From Ryuthela nishihirai (taxonomy: Eukaryota; Arthropoda; Arachnida; Araneae; Heptathelidae), in contig JAWZYU010000013.1 in assembly GCA_038380435.1 (NCBI GenBank), positions 64,994,446 through 65,058,445 on the forward strand: a stretch of 64,000 nt of DNA, in the 5' to 3' direction. The notes below the pieces were generated by a model. It was not told where the DNA came from. It saw only the letters and a list, made by a program, of their open reading frames with translations, and ran no database searches. Both the position numbers and the translations under genes were made by a program. Below are positions 9,968 through 20,812 of the stretch, in pieces; within the stretch, counting starts at the first letter, position 1; every line of letters starts with the position of its first letter.

Positions 9968-10489
9968 TATTTTAGATATTAGTAAAATACTGATATACAG
10001 CTTTCATTATTACTATATTAGTCCAAAATATGGAGGAAAGTCTAAAACATTATTCACTGACACAGATTCACTGTGCTACGGACTTCAAACCGAGGATGTG
10101 TATGCCGATATGAAAGATGATATAAACCATTTTGACACATCTGATTACCCTACAGACCACTTCCTACATAGCATAAGCAATAAATAGGCACTAGGAAAAA
10201 TGAAAGTTGAGCTTTCAGGAGTGCCTGCAAACGAGTTTGTTGGGTTGAAAAGTTAGATGTACTCTATTCTGGGTTTACAAGAGGAGAAGAGAGGGAAAGG
10301 AGTCCCCAAATACATTCGTCACAAGGATTACAGAGACCTCTTAATAAACAAATTACCTTCTCGAGTAGATTTGATAAGGATTCAAAGTACCAACCATCAC
10401 CTTCATACAATGAAAGATGTAAAACGTGGTCTGTCACCATTCGATGACAAAAGATATATTTTAGAAAAAAAGAAAAATTGATGAGAAAA

Positions 10490-10870
10490 TTATCAAAATT
10501 AAAATCAATAATTTAAAAAGACAGCAACAGATAAAAATAATCAGAATTAAGACAGGCCAATGTCTCCTTAATTATAAACTGCATCTGTATCAGATTATAA
10601 ACTCCCCTAACTGCAGACTATGCAAAGAAAAAGATGTTTCTTATATTTTACTAAACTATGAAAAATTAACATGAAAGAAAATATTATTTGATGACATTAA
10701 GGAGAAATGGAAGATACAAGAAATCTCATTTAGAAATATTTTGTCTTATGAAGATAAAGCATTGAACTCAATCTACAGAAGTGCTTTTATTCTTGAAGAA
10801 AAGTGGTATATACCAACGAATCAAATTTCTTTGCTTTTTGTCTTCAAGCATTTTCGACTTAAAAAAAGTT
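10490..10870 (+). pseudogene. Non-LTR retrotransposon C-terminal relic
   Basis: Translation across stops gives RIKTGQCLLNYKLHLYQI, then a CRLCKEKDVSYILLNYE-like stretch. This resembles the region after RNase H in many non-LTR elements (RxxTGH...L then CxxC...H...C). The expected H and last C have changed. It follows directly on the Polinton sequence, so the junction is an insertion or a rearrangement. Family not determined. Confidence 0.45.
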
Positions 10871-10989
10871 ATTGACTAGTCTAGCCGCTCCATTGCCTAT
10901 GGGTCTACTTTATTGCACGCCATCTGCGTCATCCGGATTGTTTGTTTCTCTATTACTTGGCTTATTTCAATAATGCGGCCTTGGGCTTT

Positions 10990-11450
10990 ATTCAATAATG
11001 CGGACCACTTTCGAACCAGGGGACTCTTTGTTTGGTTTCGGGTTAATTCTGGTTCAAGTGGGATCCCAGGCATGTTCAATGGGATTTAGGTCTGGGGCTC
11101 TCGCTGGCCAACCATTCTCTGGATATCTTCACTTTCAAAATATTCATCCACTACCTGAGCTCTATGTGGATGAATATTATCACCCTAAAAAATTCAATTG
11201 TGACTCAATGACAGTTCTAAAAAGTCCTGAGAAGATATGCAGGTCAGTGTAACCATTGATAGTAAAAGTTTCCCACACCAACAAACCACTCCCACCAAGA
11301 TTGTCCCTTTTCACTATATTGAAAGTGTGAAAACATGTCTTACGGTCTCTCCAGATGAATTGGCACCGAGAATCATAATTTATACTATATATTCATCCGA
11401 AGAGAGAACCTTTACGGATACCTTTGATAAGTACATTCCAGCTGCCACGG
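10990..11450 (-). pseudogene. Tc1-like transposase, C-terminal relic
   Basis: The minus strand gives WPARAPDLNPIEHAWD (near 11060-11110), the conserved stretch holding the last acidic residue of the DD34E triad. Upstream of it lies a DN.HPHRAQVVDEYFESEDI-like segment with the second Asp. The first Asp region (VRTF..., GGSG..VW) is only faintly visible across frameshifts. It would be a cut-and-paste transposase but is dead. Confidence 0.6.
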
Positions 11451-11454
11451 ACTA

Positions 11455-11844
11455 GACGATTTTGGAAAATATCGATATTATATGGTTGTGACCTGTGGCA
11501 ACAATAACAAGTGCCCATTTCGATTGGAAAACATTCTTTTGAACTCGGATGATCAGCGTGATTACTTTGGAGTTAAACTCTGCAATAACTCAAAATATTG
11601 GAAAATGCACGAATCAGAAATTTGCAAGAAATTCATAAAATACAGAGGGAGATCATCAAACACAATGCACTGTTTTCCTACAACAAATATGAAACCACAT
11701 GAATTCTCTGTAAATCAGTTGCAGTACCAGCACTATCCTTTTGTAACGCTGTCCTCACTTGTCTGAATCCTCACGGTTAAATCTGGAGAAAGCACAGACG
11801 GAAATATGCAGATTTGCCATTGGAGCCTCCCCTCCTGACACTAC
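11455..11844. other. Unassigned; one 94-codon frame
   Basis: The frame at 11482-11766 (plus) is cysteine-containing (CGNNNKCPF...KLCNNSKYW...EICKKF). I do not recognise it. It could be a transposon fragment or chance. Confidence 0.3.
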
Positions 11845-12235
11845 GTTGGGTTGGGTTGTTTTACCTCTGAGCGGCACTTTTTTGCACACCATGGGTTAAA
11901 TGGCCAGGTCACAAGGACCCCGAAAGCTTAGAGAAGGTTGAGGGAGGGGACCCACAGGAACAGCTGTTGGGAGACAGATGGTAGCCTCCCGTCAAGGCCA
12001 TCCAGCGTGCTCTTTTACGTGCACAGGGTATGTCTCTCCCGCACACGAGGCCACGGCTTAACGTCCCATCCGACGGACGGCGGCCTTTCCAAGCCCATCG
12101 GTGTCCCCTACTGAACGTGGGCAGGGCGGGGAATTTTGCGGAGATAAATCTCAACGCTGACCCAGCTGGGACTCGAACCTGGGAACTACAGATTACGAGC
12201 CTGGCGCGCTACCGACTGAGCCACCCCCGCCCCCC
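11845..12235 (-). mobile_element. SINE1, full length
   Basis: Near-consensus, with the (AACCC)-type tail at the left edge and the tRNA-like head at the right. No clear duplication was found at the flanks. Open frames on either strand inside it are not genes. Confidence 0.9.
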
Positions 12236-12849
12236 ATTTTATCAGATACATTCCCATGATATATAAATAGTAACTCAACACAGCATTCAGTAACATAAAA
12301 AAAGCTCTTTCTGAAAAAAACTGTGACTGAATATAATTTAAAAATCTCATTCAAATATATTTGAATCTGGATTACCAAGACTAAGCGTTCATTACCTAGA
12401 GTTATGGAAGCTGAAATATTTAAAAAGTTAGCTCTCTCTGCAAAAAAAAAAATTAAGTTTTGGGACATTAACTATTAAACAAACCATTAAAAATGCTCTC
12501 ATACGTGTTAGTAAATTTTAATATAACGGTTATTGCTTTTGGTTTAACTTGTTTTCATTAATTTTTCAGAATAATATTTTAAACTGCCATTTTTACTGCT
12601 AAATATTTCAATTTTCCTAACACTAAGCAAAACATTACTGAAAATCGAGATTGCAATAGAATTGATTCAGTTTTAAAAAGTTTACTTAAACAGTTGCTGA
12701 GTTCTGTACTTGAGTTGTTGACTTAACGTAGAACTGTACGATATAAAGTGGCCACCGTATGGTTCGGTATGTATTATGGATGGATGCATTATGGATGGAT
12801 GCATATATATATACTGTATATATGTGCAGGACCTGATTAAGTGGGGGAA
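12236..12849. other. Unassigned AT-rich sequence
   Basis: Contains a short direct repeat (atggatggatgcat near 12777-12801) and a TA-rich run at ~12805-12822. No gene was recognised. Confidence 0.4.
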
Positions 12850-13220
12850 AGGGGCCATGTCCCAACCCCTCCTATAACAGAAGACCAATGTAGCAAATTT
12901 TTGATGTCACCTAAGTAGTTCTACTATATCGAAATTCTTATATTTTTTTTATTCAAATATTATTACTGGTGAACTCTTGTGTGCTAATCTTTATATTAAT
13001 GTTTATCTATAAATATATTTTATTTAATAATTAACGCAAATAAATTTTCTCCTGAATAAAACATATTTATAGACAAACATTAGTATGAAGATTAGCACAG
13101 AGTCCACTAGTGATAATATTAGAATCAGAAATATAAGAAGTGTCTATATGGTAGGACTATATAAGCTGTCATGAATTTGGTCCTCTGGCTATCTGTTATA
13201 GGAAGTGTTGCATGGCCCGC
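12850..13220. mobile_element. Foldback MITE, ~370 bp
   Basis: The ends are ggggccatg (12851) and catggcccg (13219). Inner matching arm segments include cctataacaga / ctgttatagg, tagttctactatat / atatggtaggacta, and gtgctaatcttt..ttaatgtttatc with its complement. The centre is AT-rich. Sequence like its right arm (gttataggaagtg after a ggtcc-ctggc phrase) also occurs at ~50350-50380. It is non-coding. Confidence 0.7.
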
Positions 13221-14103
13221 ATTTCACAATGCTCGCGAGGGTAATAAAGGCAAAAATTAGTAAAATTATTTCTATCTCATGCATTTTTTTGTCGAGATAT
13301 TTTTTAAAGGCTGGTAAAATGGGGGGGGGGGGAAATGTTATGCTGCATTGAAAATGCAATATCATGGGCTGCCTCTTTGATATTTTTAATAATCAATTGT
13401 GTGCTTTGCGAATCCTCCCCTTCGATTTTTTTTTCTACATCCGGGCATCTGCGCGTGTTACCAGAGCCTCGTTTTAGCCATTCATTGTCTAAGAATTTCT
13501 CTAAAGATAAAGTCACCATTTAGAGAAATCGAAAGACAATGCATGTTGCCCGCCCCTCACGACGTGGACGTACGAGGATGGATTTTAGAGAGGCCCCCTC
13601 CCTCCCACCTTCCTTTCTTTGTTTAAATCATGAATGTGATCTTGGACTTCTTTAGCTCCTTCGCCTTTCCATTCCGCTGGATTTTCATCGAGAAGGCCAA
13701 TCGAGTTCGTTTCCTTCTCATTCGTTACAATATTTCCATAACTCACTAGCTAATATAAACACATGGCAAACAAGGCTTATTACGAAGATGAAAGTCAGTA
13801 ATATCAACTGAGGAAGAGGCCGAGATGTTTTATGAATCTCAATTTGCTGGATTCGGAACTTCGTAGGTTTGCATAAACAGTCACATTTTTCTACATTTGC
13901 TTGCCGGACATTTAAATCTTCCTCAGGGCAAGTATCTGGCTTACTCCTAAATCGGAGCCACTGAAAGTCTCTCGGAGTCGAGGAATTGAGCTCGCTCCTC
14001 TTATTACGCACGGTGCTTCCCGTTTTCAGTCGTCCTACATACGCAGGTGTGGCTTGTGGATGCACCCGATTAGCTTCAGGACTTACCTCTGTTATTCAGC
14101 ACG
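13221..14103. other. Unassigned; G run and one minus-strand frame
   Basis: A run of 12 G lies at ~13321-13332. The minus-strand frame at 13718-14065 (115 codons) has a charged N-terminal part and a hydrophobic stretch (LILLTFIFVISLVCHVFIL) that could span a membrane. I do not recognise it and have no splice or homology support, so I do not call it a gene. Confidence 0.35.
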
Positions 14104-14357
14104 TTGTTGTTGGGTTGTTTTACCTCTGAGCGGCACTTTTTTGCCCACCATGGGCTAAATGGCCAGGTCACATGGACCCCGAAGGCTCAGAGAAGGTTGG
14201 GGGATGGGACCCACTGGAACAGCTGTTGGAAGACAGATGGTAGCCTCCCGTCAAGGCCATCCAGCGTGTTCTTTAACGTGCACAGGGTATGGCTCTTCCT
14301 CACACGGGGCCACGGCTTAACATCCTATTCGACGGACGGGCTTTCCAAGCCCATCGG
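14104..14357 (-). mobile_element. SINE1, 5'-truncated
   Basis: The tail and body are near consensus. The copy stops at ccaagcccatcgg, so the tRNA-like head is missing. This is normal incomplete reverse transcription. Confidence 0.88.
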
Positions 14358-14744
14358 TCATTGGGAGCGAGGCATTAAAATACGTTGTTCCCTCGTCAAC
14401 GCTATAGTCTTCAAGGCCACAGCAGCAACATGTCTTTTTCAACCACTTACGCGACACTCTCAGGAATCGGCTCAGTACACTATGCTCATCATTACTCATC
14501 TTTGCAAATATTTTTACACGCATTCAAAACGCACTTCCTTTCGCCAAACCAAGTCTATATCGACTAAAAATTCTTAAGAAAGCTAACAGTTTTTTATTGT
14601 TTAATTGTTATTTTATTAGATTGTTTCTCATTTGAATAATCAGGGCCTTCATTTGTTGCGTTTTCTGAACATTTTGATGTCACTGGCAGGAAACGACGAG
14701 AATTACTTCCGTGCAGCGCCGTGTTTTGAAATTTTCGGATTCTA
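14358..14744. other. Unassigned
   Basis: No feature was recognised. Confidence 0.4.
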
Positions 14745-15080
14745 GGGGGGAGGGGGGGTGGCTCAGTCGGTAGCGCGCCAGGATCGTAATCTGTGGTTCC
14801 CAGGTTCGAGTCCCAACTGGGTGAGGGTTGAGATTTATCTCCGCCAAATTCCCCGCCCTGCCCACGGTCAGTAGGCAACCATTGGATGGGGCGTTAGGCC
14901 ATGACCCCGTGTGCTGGAAAGCCATACACGCTGCACGTTACAGAACGCTCTGGATGGCCGTGACGGGAGGTTACCATCTGTCTCCCAACAGCTGTTCCAG
15001 TGGGTGTCCTTCCCCAAACTTCTCTGAGCCTTCGGGGTCCTTGTGACCTGGCCAATAAGCCCAATGTGTGCAAAAAATGT
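14745..15080 (+). mobile_element. SINE1 with internal deletion
   Basis: Head at 14756. About 30 bp of the body is missing after ggtcagtagg at ~14875. The end is atgtgtgcaaaaaatg without the aacccaa tail. Confidence 0.85.
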
Positions 15081-15779
15081 ATGTGACATGTATACGAATG
15101 ATATATATAACATTCAACCCGTAATTTTATAAAACAAATTGAGAAAAATCTAAGATAAAATAATGATTTCTTTATGGCAAAACGCTTATATTAGGTTAAA
15201 ACATTTTTTTTAACCTTTATTTTTCAAATGCCCGAATCAAGTAACATCGTTAATTAATTCAACAAAATTAACCTTTATGTATTTTTTTTCTATACACTTA
15301 ATTGCTAGAATATTCAATTTTTGCTCAAGGTGTGCACTTCGCAAAAATTACATTTTTAAAAAAATCCCCTGTGTCCGCTATATGAAGTTGCGGGTCTTCC
15401 GTAGACTAACGGATCTCCCTGAATAACGTCGACAGCCATAATTTTTGTTGCCTAGTAACGAGATAAGATGGATTTCGTTGTGCTAAGTATGTAAATGAAC
15501 ATTCAATAAAAGCCCATTAATTTATTTGTCATATTATGAAATTTCGGATAAACAGTTTTTTAGGATGAAAATCTCAAATACCGCGAAATTAACATTTTTA
15601 GAAGCCGTGATCGTTTCGCTGAACATCGTGGATTAACTTTCTATTAAAAGAGAGACGCCCTCCCCCAAATAGTAAAGAATCAAGAGATCAACATAAACCT
15701 AAACATCAATTTTTAATTTTATGCACTATATTTTGAAAGTTTTTTTTCTACTGTTATGTAAACTTCGTGTTTTCCGCAG
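15081..15779. other. Unassigned AT-rich sequence
   Basis: No feature was recognised. Confidence 0.4.
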
Positions 15780-16085
15780 CGTGCGAGGGTGGCTCAGTCG
15801 GTAGCGCGCCACTCTCGTATTCTGCAATTCCCAGGTTCGAGTCCCAGCTGGGTCAACTCCCCGCCCTGCCCACGCTCAGTAGGGGATACCGATGGGCTTG
15901 GAAAGTCCGCTGTCCGTCTGATAGGACGTTAAGCCGTGGCCCCATGTGCGGGAGAGCCATACCCTGTGCACGTTAAAGAACACTCTGGATGGCCTTGACG
16001 GGAGACTACCATCTGTCTCCCAACAGCTGTTCCAATGGGTCCCCTCCCCCACATTCTCTGAACCTTCGGGGTCCTTGTGACCTGA
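15780..16085 (+). mobile_element. SINE1, split or truncated by a second SINE1
   Basis: Head at 15788, body to ccttgtgacctga at 16085, with ~30 bp missing after the B box. The next SINE1 begins at 16086. The expected 3' remainder (ggccatttagcccat...) does not resume after it. Confidence 0.85.
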
Positions 16086-16468
16086 GGCGGGAGTGGCTCA
16101 GTCAGTAGCGCGCCAGGCTCGTAATCTGTAGTTCCCAGGTTCGAGTCCCAGCTGGGTTAGTGTTGAGATTTTTCTCCGCAAAATTCCCCCCCCCTGCCCA
16201 CGGTCAGTAGGGGACACCGATGGGCTTGGAAAGGCCGCCGTCCGTCGGATGGGACGTTAAGCCGTGACCCCGTGTGTGGGAGAGCCATACACTGTGCACG
16301 TTAAAGAACACGCTGGATGGCCTTGACCAGAGGCTATCATCTGTTTCCCAACAGCTGCTCCAGTGGGTCCCCTCCCCCAAATTTCTCTGAGCCTTCGGAG
16401 TCCATGTGACCTGTCCATTTACCCCATGGTGTGAAAAAAAGTTCTGCCTAGAGGTAAAACAACCCAAC
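16086..16468 (+). mobile_element. SINE1 inserted into a SINE1, with TSD
   Basis: Complete head-to-tail copy ending aaaacaacccaac. It is flanked by cttgtgacctga (16074-16085) and cttgtggcctga (16469-16480), a 12-bp duplication of the host SINE's own sequence with one mismatch. Confidence 0.9.
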
Positions 16469-16480
16469 CTTGTGGCCTGA

Positions 16481-16744
16481 CTCTTTCTTTAACGTCAAAA
16501 TTTGAAGCTTTGTGAAGAAGCCAACCTTCTTACTGCTGATGTAACTTTGACAAAAGAAATGAAAATGGTGGTGCAGTTTTCTATTGAACAAAGGTGCAAA
16601 GCTTCATCTGTTCTTCGGTGTCTCCACAATGCCAAGCAGTGTACTGATGAAGATGCAGATTTTTCACTTATGAAATTCAACAAAGCTAAGAGTAAGTCAT
16701 GTGCAACGTCTGTTTGGTGATTTAGATTACACCAATATTTAATC
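16481..16744 (+). other. Unassigned 72-codon open frame between SINEs
   Basis: The frame at 16502-16720 has a mixed, protein-like composition (EEANLLTADVTLTKEMKM, then HNAKQCTDEDADFSLMKF). I do not recognise a family. It is flanked by SINEs on both sides. It could be a relic exon of a transposon or host gene, or chance. Confidence 0.3.
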
Positions 16745-17103
16745 GTTGTCACAGTTGGGTTTGCATTGCGTTGTTTCGCTTTTGAGAGACACATTTTTGC
16801 ACACAATAGACAAAATGTCCAGGTCACAGAGATCCCTAGGACTCAGAGATGGTTAGGGAAGGGCATCCACTGGAGAGCTGATAGGAGACAGATGGAAGCC
16901 TCTTAATGAAGGTCCTCAAGTGTGTTCTTTAAAGTGCACAAGGAATGGCCCTACTGCGCAAGGAGCCACGGCTTTAACGTCTCATCCAAGGAACGCGCTG
17001 GCCTTTCCAAGTCCATCGCTTTATCCCTTTCTGATCGAGGCTAGGATAAGGATTTATTAGAGATAAATCTCAACCCTGGCACAGGTGGGACTCGAACCTG
17101 ATG
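16745..17103 (-). mobile_element. SINE1, old diverged copy
   Basis: The order tail-body-head is preserved on the minus strand (ttttgcacacaatag, gtgttctttaaagtgcaca, gggactcgaacctg). There are many substitutions. The tRNA head is cut after the B box. Confidence 0.8.
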
Positions 17104-17302
17104 TCATGAATCTTCGATGATTCGTGATCTCCCGAACTTCTTTCTTTAATTTCTCCTTTACTTAATCATTAAATTGATTAATCTTAACCGTGATTCTGGG
17201 TGAAATCACAGATTCGCGGTTTTTACCCCTGTGCTTCGATGTGCCTCAGAATTGATGTTGGCTCCATGAAAGAAGTAAAATCTGCCGATGCACCATATAG
17301 AG

Positions 17303-17576
17303 CAGGGGTTCTCAATGTGGGGTACGCGGTAAAAGTTTTGGGGGTACGCCGTGAGAGCTCAAAAGTCGCTAGATCTAGTAACCAAGTCGCTAAGTTGACA
17401 TTATTATATACTGCTCACAAAAATTAGGGAATACTTCAAAATGAATATGAAGCGAAGAAATATCCCCTAATTTTTGTGAGCAGTATACTATAACTGTAGT
17501 TTTATCAATATATATATGGGCAGTTACATACACATTTCCAGGGGGTACGTGAAGCATAAAAGGTTGAGAACCACTG
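17303..17576. mobile_element. hAT-like MITE with a nested MITE
   Basis: The termini are caggggttctcaa (17303) and, as complement, cagtggttctcaacc (ending 17576). This is the typical hAT end pattern. Flanking 8-mers atatagag and cattagag match at 5 of 8 positions, consistent with an old 8-bp duplication. Subterminal ggggtacg and its near partner gggggtacgtg recur at the two ends. There is no coding capacity. A Tc1-type hairpin sits inside. Confidence 0.65.
17405..17485. mobile_element. 81-bp Tc1/mariner-type hairpin MITE
   Basis: The arms are tactgctcacaaaaattagg and its complement, matching at 26 of 27 bases with an ~27-bp loop. It is bounded by TA on both sides, as expected for Tc1/mariner insertion. 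It lies inside the hAT-like MITE and is therefore younger. Confidence 0.75.
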
Positions 17577-17584
17577 CATTAGAG

Positions 17585-18584
17585 TATCTACTGTGCTTGC
17601 CTGCTAATATGATCGGTATAAGCATCACGTGACCACGAAGCTGATTAGACAAGGCAGTACAAACATTTAAAACCCTTTCAGTTCCCACTGCCCCCATGGC
17701 ATTACTGACGGTAACACCATTTTCAATCAATATAAAACTGTTACGTAATGTTTCGAATATTGTTTCCCATATGAGAACTTCTAAAACATTTAAAATAAAA
17801 TAAAGGAATTATTTTAATTTTCATAATTATTTTGTCGTGAAATATATTTCTTTGGGACCAAATAACATTAATTTCATGCTCCAAATATTGGCAGATGAAT
17901 CAAATTAATTCGACCCTTTAATGGCCCGAAGTCAGTAGTGTCAATGCAGTATACGGATCCCCCTTCGTTTGAATAAGTGCATTAGTGTGGGTGAAGGTGG
18001 CTATTTTTCGCTGCAAACACAAGTTTTTCGACAAAGATAGGGTGTTTCACTACAATCTAACACGGGATTTCATGTTTGTTTAGTTATTTTTCCTGCATGA
18101 GAATATTTTTAATCTATCTCATAGACAGCAGGTTAGTTACTTCGGATCTAACAAAGCCAAGGTTTGAGATCCATAGTAAGACATGAACGTTTGTGTTGTT
18201 TTCTTACCAAGATCCCGACATCCTCTCACCCCCTTCTACTGGGTCGTATGAAAAAATCCTGTAACTGTTGCGACAATTAGCTGCGTGAAGGCGTATTTAT
18301 TTTTAAAGCAAAGACACACTAATTTCGGACTCGCTGGCTAGAGAACGATATATTAACATAAAGAGATACGTGATTTATACGGTTATAACCCGTTTGAGAC
18401 ATATCTAAGCCACATCATCAAGTAACAAGGCATAGTCGAGTGCGATAACGTTCCAGCTATCGACACTGCGGTAGCGAGATCAAATCACGCTGTCGAAAGG
18501 AATTTTATTTAAATACAGGAGACGTACTAAAAATAGTATGGACGTTGGATGACACCGATTAAATGCTCAAAAACTGATTTGTGT
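17585..18584. other. Unassigned sequence
   Basis: No gene or repeat family was recognised. Confidence 0.4.
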
Positions 18585-18785
18585 TGGGTCAACCAGGAGG
18601 GTCTTTAAAGAGGGGCGGGCTTAAAATATAAGTTGGTCAACCAGGGGAAATCGAGAAGGGAGCTTTAAAATATAGGTGGGGTCTGAAATCAAGAAAAATC
18701 GAGAAGGGGGCTTAAAATATAGGTCATCCAGGGGGCTTTTGAGAGGGGGCTTAAAATATAGGTGGGAAAATCAAGAAAAACCGAA
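18585..18785 (+). repeat. Fragment related to the right arm of the 31-36 kb element
   Basis: The phrases gggtcaaccaggagggtcttt and gcttaaaatataggtggg recur here. They match the ggtcaaccagggggtcttt / aaaaaatacaggtgggtc phrases at 35580-35660 in the same orientation. Confidence 0.55.
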
Positions 18786-19020
18786 ACTATTAGAGATAGG
18801 AGCATGGTCGGTTGCGAAATAGGGTTCAAAGTTCAATCTGAGAAGGCAACGTGGACGATTGCGACATCATCATCCTGAAGCAGCCATGGGCTACGGAGGT
18901 CCAACCAGACCGTGCAATTTAGTTCTCCAAGCAAGTATATCCTGAGCTACATCTACTGCATCTGGCCACTGCACACCAATTCTAACAAGGTCCTGTTTGA
19001 CATTGTCTGCCCACCGCATC

Positions 19021-19791
19021 CTAGGTCGCCAATCTATAATTATTCATACGGGCAACATGGCCAAACCAACGGAGTGTCTCTCTGCACAATATGCTGTTTA
19101 AAGGAGGATGCAGACTCCTTTGCCTAACCTCATCATTACTTACAAAGTTAAACCACCTAATACCCAAGATACTGCGTAAGCATCTAGAATCAAAAGCATC
19201 TAGTTTCCTGTTATCTTGTTTACACAGCGTCCAGGTTTCACTACCATAACTAACCCTAGAAAGAACCAAACTATTATACAGTCTAATTTTAGTCTTTAGG
19301 TGTATACGCCTATTTCTCCACACTCTCCCTAGATTCTTAAAAGTCCCGGCAGCAATCCCTATTCGTCTCTTAATCTCATGCCGCACATTACCATTATCTG
19401 TTACATAGCTCCCAAGATAATTAAACTGTGACACCTGCTCAAGACTGCAACCATTCAGATTAACTGAATCACAGCCTGCCTGACCAATTTTCATCACTTT
19501 AGTTTTCTCTCTGTTTATAACCAAACCTACTCTACTACCAGTATCATCAACAGCTCGAATGAAAGAGTTCATCTAATGAACATCATTTCCCAAAAGGGCT
19601 AAATCATCAGCATAATCTAAATCAGAAATTTTCGTATCTCCAGCCCATTTAAGGCCAAATTCTTTCCCTTGAAGTGAATTTCGCATAACATAATCAATAA
19701 CCAAGCTAAAGAGAAAAGGAGACAAAATGCATCCTTGTCGAACACCAGAAGTAATGCTAAACCAATTGCTACAAGCCTTACCAACTCTCAC
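19021..19791 (-). pseudogene. LINE RT catalytic and C-terminal segments
   Basis: Two adjacent frames. 19573-19791 holds GVRQGCILSPFLFSLVID and the catalytic YADD. 19021-19572 holds the thumb and C-terminal region (KIRLYNSLVLSRVSYGSETW, WFGHVARMNNYRL). A stop separates them in the copy. The C-terminal GRPRMRW-type tail is removed by the ~50-bp deletion at ~19022. Confidence 0.8.
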
Positions 19792-20071
19792 ACATGACTC
19801 AGTGTTATTATAGAGAGCTTCATTATGTTAACTAACTTGTCTGGTATACCATATGATTTCACAATCAACCACAAATTATGACGATCAACAGAGTCGAAAG
19901 CCTTTTTGAAATCAACAAAGCTAGCAACCAAAGGTTTCTGAAACTCTAAACATTTCTCAAGAATCTGCCTAAATGAAAATATCTGATCCACACATCCCCT
20001 ACCACTTCTGAATCCACATTGCTCATCACGCAATTGACTGTCAACCAGATTCTTAATTCTATTAAGCACAA

Positions 20072-20812
20072 TCATGGAAAGAACTTTACCGGGAACAGAG
20101 AGTAGGCTAATACCCCTATAGTTATCACAAGAACTGCGATCACCTTTTTTGAAATAGGGATAACAATTGCTCTGGTAAAATCCTTAGGGACCATGCCTTT
20201 ATCATAAAAGATATTCAAAATTTTAGTCATCCAAGTGGTAACCGAAACATTCCCAGCTCTAAGCATTTCTGTAGTAATTTCATCTACTCCTGGGGATTTA
20301 TCTAGTTTGAGTTTAGAAACAGCCAATATAACTTCAGATTGTGTTATAGGGCCAACATTAAAGCCATCAATGCATCTATCATTATTGCAAACAATGGGAA
20401 TAGAACTAACCACATTGTTTAGAATATCACTGAAATGATCAGCCCACCTAGACATGACAGAATCATAACCTTCTATAACCTTACCTTGTTTATCCTTCAA
20501 TCCCTGTATACCAGTCCGTTTTCTACCACACAAAACATTAACTATCTGGTACAGCTCTCTGCTGTTGTGCTGTCTAACTGCTTCCTCTACTTTGTCAGCC
20601 AAACCATCAGGCCAAAGATTCTTATCAGGAGCTAACTGATCTTTTACACGTTTATTAAGTTCTCTGTAATGCTTTCTATTAGGACTAGTAGGGTATTGAT
20701 TAAGGACATTGCTGCAGTTCTTTCTTTCCGAAATAAGCTCAAGTGCCTTATCACTCAGATAATTCTGTCTCTTCTGCTCCTTTTTTCCTAAAAGAGTACT
20801 GTCTGTGTCCAA
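20072..20812 (-). pseudogene. LINE ORF segment: linker and RT N-terminal part
   Basis: A 246-codon open stretch of the LINE at 18867-22444. It covers the region between endonuclease and reverse transcriptase and the first RT blocks (SKLKLDKSPGVDEITTEML, then GMVPKDFTRAIVIPISKK). The frame is then lost; the next RT block (GFRSGRGCVDQIFS...VDFKKAFDSVDR) lies in another frame at 19788-20075. The non-LTR family reverse transcribes its own RNA at a nicked target. This copy is dead. Confidence 0.8.

Larger units (their letters stand above)
8075..10480 (+). pseudogene. Polinton/Maverick-type DNA polymerase B, broken
   Basis: Protein-primed family B polymerase of a Polinton-type element, which would replicate the element's DNA. 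Visible parts in order: two C2H2-like CxxC/F units (8154-8195 and ~8238-8310); an N-terminal region with WYLAVQVRF (~8930) and SGWTLD (~9115); a stretch ending ISKFEKMN (~9385); palm motif KLMNNAVFGKTMENLR (9587-9634); the catalytic TDTDS motif (10056-10070); and a tail with ALSPFDDKRYIL-like sequence (~10437). Frames shift repeatedly and stops occur (one at 10252). The 3'-5' exonuclease and palm motif A seem to be missing, because the sequence jumps at ~9440-9520 from the N-terminal region to the LKPYIEFN part. A SINE1 (8435-8825) and a SINE2 (9806-9967) interrupt it. It cannot encode a working enzyme. Confidence 0.82.

Noticed and set aside
13718..14065. Membrane-protein gene on the minus strand
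   Set aside because: There is one hydrophobic stretch but no homology, splice or codon evidence. It is kept only as a note in the gap entry.
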